From: an uncultured Flavobacteriaceae bacterium
GTDB taxonomy: Bacteria > Bacteroidota > Bacteroidia > Flavobacteriales > Flavobacteriaceae
Assembly (NCBI GenBank): GCA_947504035.1
Contig: CANNGA010000004.1
Coordinates: forward strand, 1-64,000
Reading direction: 5' to 3'
Length of the DNA stretch: 64,000 bases
Within the stretch, counting starts at the first letter, position 1; every line of letters begins with the position of its first letter. Below are positions 61,068 to 64,000 of the stretch, in pieces. A model generated the notes under the pieces. That model had not been told where the DNA came from. It worked only from the letters and a program-made list of their open reading frames with translations, and searched no databases. Made by a program: the position numbers and the translations under genes.

Positions 61068-64000
61068 ATGAGAACACTTACGCGTTTATGTTTTTTGCTA
61101 TTATCCTTATGTACACCCTCTCTCTTTGCCCAAACTCCAAATGTAGTCGTCATTATTGCAGACGATATGGGATGGTCTCAAATTAGCACAGGCTTAACGA
61201 ATTTGAACCATCCTAGCGATTTTTATGAAACCCCACATCTAGATGCTATGGCCAGCCAAGGTATTGCTTTTCCTTATGGCTATGTAAATGGTGCCAATTG
61301 CGCGCCAACACGATCTGCTATCTTAAGTGGACAGTATGCTTCAAGACCCCATAATAATATTTGGGCCGTTGATAATTTGAACAGGGGCGGTAACAGCACC
61401 TTGTTAGTAGGGCCCTCTCAAGGCTTGCCTTCGGGTGTTGATGAATTGCCCACAACAGCAATTACCATTGCAGAAACGATGAAGACAGCGGGTTATGCAA
61501 CGGTGCATCTCGGGAAGTTTCATGTTGGCGAGGATGAAAGTACAAATACCACCAATAATGCGGCTACAGACCAAGGTTTCGATGTCAATTATGGTGGCGG
61601 TACAAAAGGCAACCCAGGCAGTTATTTTGCCTCTTCTAGCGCCCCCTACACGTTTAATGCTAATATAGGCCCCGAACTGGATGTTTATGCCGCTCCTTAT
61701 ACCGCAGCAGAATCTTTGGCTTTAGCGGGAGACAATTCTTTAACAGGAACCAAAAAGCATGTGACGGATGCCATGGCAGATGCTGCTATAGATTGGATGG
61801 AACTTCATAAAATCAACCCTTTCTTTATGCATTTTAGCAATTATGCCATTCATGGCCCTTTTAATACAGACAATGGAAGACCAGATTTAGTGACCAAATA
61901 CCAAGCTAAACCTCCTAGTCAAATTGGACATAATTCTATAGGGCAAGCTGCTATTGCAGAAGGTATGGATCAAACCATAGGCCGCTTGGTAGATTATTTA
62001 AAAACGACAGCAGACCCTAGAAACCCTGGTTTTATGTTATCTGAAAACACTTTAGTTTATTTTATTTCTGATAATGGAGGTGCTATCAGTTCAGACGACT
62101 CGGGGCCTTTAAGAGCGATGAAAGGCGAATTGTATGAAGGGGGGATACGCTCTATTACCATTGCATGGTCTGAAGCTTCATGGTTGGCCAATAAAGGAAC
62201 TGTAAATACGACCCCTGTTATGGCATTCGATTTGTATCCTACTATTGCCGAACTAGGTGGGGCTTCGCTTCCAGGAGCAGGCTATCCTATAGATGGTGTA
62301 AGCCAATGGCAAATGCTTACTAATGGCACGGCATTAAATAGGGAAGCGTTGTATTGGCATTTCCCAGGGTATCTTATAGATAGTAAAAGAAATCAAAGGC
62401 CTGTGTCTATTATTAGAAAAGGCGATTATAAATTAATTCATAATTATGAAACAGCTTCATATGAATTGTACAATCTTATTACCGATATAAGTGAAACTAC
62501 TAATTTGTTATCAGGGAGTCCAGATCAAGCGACCTTAACTATTGCTAACGGCATGAGTACCGATTTACAGAACCATTTGGTGGCTATTTCAGCTCCTTTG
62601 CCTACGTTTAGAAGTAATGGACAAACGGTGCCTTTGCCCTATATTATTAACACAGGAGGCAGTACACCTAATTCTACAGCAGGTTGTCAAGCTGTTAGTG
62701 GTTATCAGGCCTATTGGGATTTTGATCGTGTAAGTGCCGCCGATGATGCTTCAGACAATGCGAATCATCCAACAGCAGCCGTTGCGGCTTCTATTACTTA
62801 CGATGCGGTTGATTTTAAAGAAGGCGATCAAGCCGTTGTTTTTGCGGGTACAGATGCCATTCAATATGCTACAAATACGAGTAGTCCTAATACATTTTTA
62901 AATGCAGGAATAACAGCGCGAACAGTCATGGCGTGGGTTAAACCTAGCGGACTTTCTGGCATTCAAAACCTATATGACGAAGGCGGGAAAAATCGAGGTA
63001 TTGCTATACGACTTAACGGTGCTGTTTTAGAAACGATAGTAAGAGAAAATAATGATGCCATAGCCAATTTATTAACCGTGGCCTATCCTAATGATGGCCA
63101 TTGGCATCATGTTGCTTTAGTATACGATGGCGCTGCAACAAGCCATAGTTTATACTTAGATGGCAGTCAGGTAGCGACCAGTACTGCCGCACCATCTGCT
63201 TTAGCCGATCATTTTAGTTTTGGCGGTATAGGCGGAAAATTAAGTGGTAATGATAGTTTTGAAAATGCAACCGATGCTTATTTTACAGGTAAAATGGATG
63301 CTTTTGCCGTATATAATTTGGCAGTATCACTTCAGGATATACAAAATTCGGCTTGTATCCCACAGCAAGTTGTTGCTAATGCAGGACCAGATGTTAGCAT
63401 TTGCGAAAGCGATAGCACGACGCTAACAGCAACAGGAGGCACAAATTATGTATGGAGTACAGGTGCAACAACAGCTAGCATTACCGTAAATCCAAATGCA
63501 ACGACTACATATACAGTAACGGTCTCTGATGGAACAACATCTGCTACCGATAGTGTTACAGTAACTGTAAACACAGTACCCATAGCTAATGCAGGGGCAG
63601 ATGTGACTATAGATCAAGGCAATTCTACAACCTTAACAGCCACAGGTGGCGGCACATATTTATGGAGTACAGGCGCTACAACGGCTAGTATTACAGTAAG
63701 CCCAGTGAGTACAACAATTTACACTGTTACTGTATCCCAAAATGGCTGTAGTGCGACAGATGATGTTCAAGTTACTGTAAACGCTACAAGCGGTTGTACT
63801 TACAGTGTGTTAAATACTGAAAGTTTTGAAACAGGCTGGGGCATATGGAATGATGGCGGATCGGATGCGGCTAGAGATGGTACTGCAGCTTATGCGACAA
63901 CAGGAAGTTATAGCATGCGTTTACGAGATAATACCACTACGTCTGTAGGCACTACAGATAACCTGGATTTAACAATTTATGATGAAATAACCGTAGATTT
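61068..64000 (+). CDS. Modular S1-type sulfatase with LamG and Ig-like repeats (runs off the window)
   Basis: Open for 977 codons to the right edge. Signal peptide (MRTLTRLCFLLLSLCTPSLF, cleaved near residue 21). Residues about 24-510: S1 sulfatase with Asp32-Asp33 (IIADDMGWS), CAPTR at 78-82 (formylglycine-forming Cys78), HLGKFHVG, FFMHFSNYAIHGPF and YFISDNGGAISSDD (metal Asp-Asn). About 540-765: LamG domain (RTVMAWVKPSG, HWHHVALVYDG). Residues about 770-835 and 838-905: two near-identical Ig/PKD-like repeats (TTLTATGG, WSTGATTASITV). About 910 onward: FETGWGIWNDGGSD, start of a MAM/CBM-like domain. A T9SS tail is expected beyond the edge. Removes sulfate esters from a glycan; substrate unknown. 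Confidence 0.9.
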   Translation, partial: MRTLTRLCFLLLSLCTPSLFAQTPNVVVIIADDMGWSQISTGLTNLNHPSDFYETPHLDAMASQGIAFPYGYVNGANCAPTRSAILSGQYASRPHNNIWAVDNLNRGGNSTLLVGPSQGLPSGVDELPTTAITIAETMKTAGYATVHLGKFHVGEDESTNTTNNAATDQGFDVNYGGGTKGNPGSYFASSSAPYTFNANIGPELDVYAAPYTAAESLALAGDNSLTGTKKHVTDAMADAAIDWMELHKINPFFMHFSNYAIHGPFNTDNGRPDLVTKYQAKPPSQIGHNSIGQAAIAEGMDQTIGRLVDYLKTTADPRNPGFMLSENTLVYFISDNGGAISSDDSGPLRAMKGELYEGGIRSITIAWSEASWLANKGTVNTTPVMAFDLYPTIAELGGASLPGAGYPIDGVSQWQMLTNGTALNREALYWHFPGYLIDSKRNQRPVSIIRKGDYKLIHNYETASYELYNLITDISETTNLLSGSPDQATLTIANGMSTDLQNHLVAISAPLPTFRSNGQTVPLPYIINTGGSTPNSTAGCQAVSGYQAYWDFDRVSAADDASDNANHPTAAVAASITYDAVDFKEGDQAVVFAGTDAIQYATNTSSPNTFLNAGITARTVMAWVKPSGLSGIQNLYDEGGKNRGIAIRLNGAVLETIVRENNDAIANLLTVAYPNDGHWHHVALVYDGAATSHSLYLDGSQVATSTAAPSALADHFSFGGIGGKLSGNDSFENATDAYFTGKMDAFAVYNLAVSLQDIQNSACIPQQVVANAGPDVSICESDSTTLTATGGTNYVWSTGATTASITVNPNATTTYTVTVSDGTTSATDSVTVTVNTVPIANAGADVTIDQGNSTTLTATGGGTYLWSTGATTASITVSPVSTTIYTVTVSQNGCSATDDVQVTVNATSGCTYSVLNTESFETGWGIWNDGGSDAARDGTAAYATTGSYSMRLRDNTTTSVGTTDNLDLTIYDEITVD

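Noticed and set aside
1-64000. CRISPR arrays, rRNA genes or a prophage
   Set aside because: No regularly spaced identical repeats, no rRNA sequence and no phage structural genes were seen.

Overview
The window looks like chromosome from a marine member of the Flavobacteriaceae (Bacteroidota). Reasons: low-GC DNA, type IX secretion (T9SS) C-terminal sorting domains, Bacteroidota-type promoter elements (TAnnTTTG -7 boxes, one with a TTG exactly 19 bp upstream), family-restricted proteins (DUF349, DUF5606, DUF4294, DUF6495, HYC_CC_PP), and secreted polysaccharide-degrading enzymes with a sulfatase. I cannot name the genus from sequence alone.

Layout. (1) 1-3.9 kb: a secreted PL14-like polysaccharide lyase, beside a decayed fragment of a second copy of it, then a wrecked SPFH/band-7 gene with an intact Arc-type DNA-binding gene behind it. 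(2) 3.9-12.0 kb: housekeeping genes (ruvX, def, DUF5606, a Crp/Fnr regulator, DUF349, truncated haemoglobin, HlyIII, DUF4294, M42 peptidase). (3) 12.04-31.42 kb: a genomic island in tRNA-Arg(TCT). Its large serine recombinase runs antisense into the tRNA, and the 15-bp tRNA-derived core is repeated at the right end. The left part carries a RadC-like protein, an inverted-repeat-rich oriT-like stretch and a plus-strand metal operon (DUF6660, TonB receptor, Fur-like regulator, DUF3703, MerTP, Cys-rich protein, P1B ATPase). The right part carries a minus-strand cus-type efflux operon. A scar between them suggests two elements accreted side by side. (4) 31.5-36.0 kb: a graveyard with a frameshifted secreted protein, an IS256-type remnant, REP-like palindromes with a broken RAYT transposase and fragments of an HTH-regulator-like gene. 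(5) 36.2-52.0 kb: core genes (purA, fur, rsh, rdgB, hpf, rlmH, nadC, yihY, priA, a LytTR regulator, rpsF-rpsR-rplI, hisS). (6) 52.2-64.0 kb: a carbohydrate-degradation region with a GH2-like lipoprotein, a 1716-residue T9SS-exported LamG protein and a modular S1-type sulfatase that runs off the window.

How the parts work together. The two metal modules pair sensing and cytoplasmic handling (Fur-like, MerTP, P1B ATPase) with export from the periplasm across the outer membrane (CusA/B/C plus HMA carriers). The flanking carbohydrate genes suggest a polysaccharide-utilisation region starting near the right edge, probably for a sulfated marine glycan. The most unusual structure is the recombinase/att arrangement: integration replaces the C-terminal codons of the recombinase with tRNA-antisense codons and leaves the original tail coding sequence at the far end of the island.
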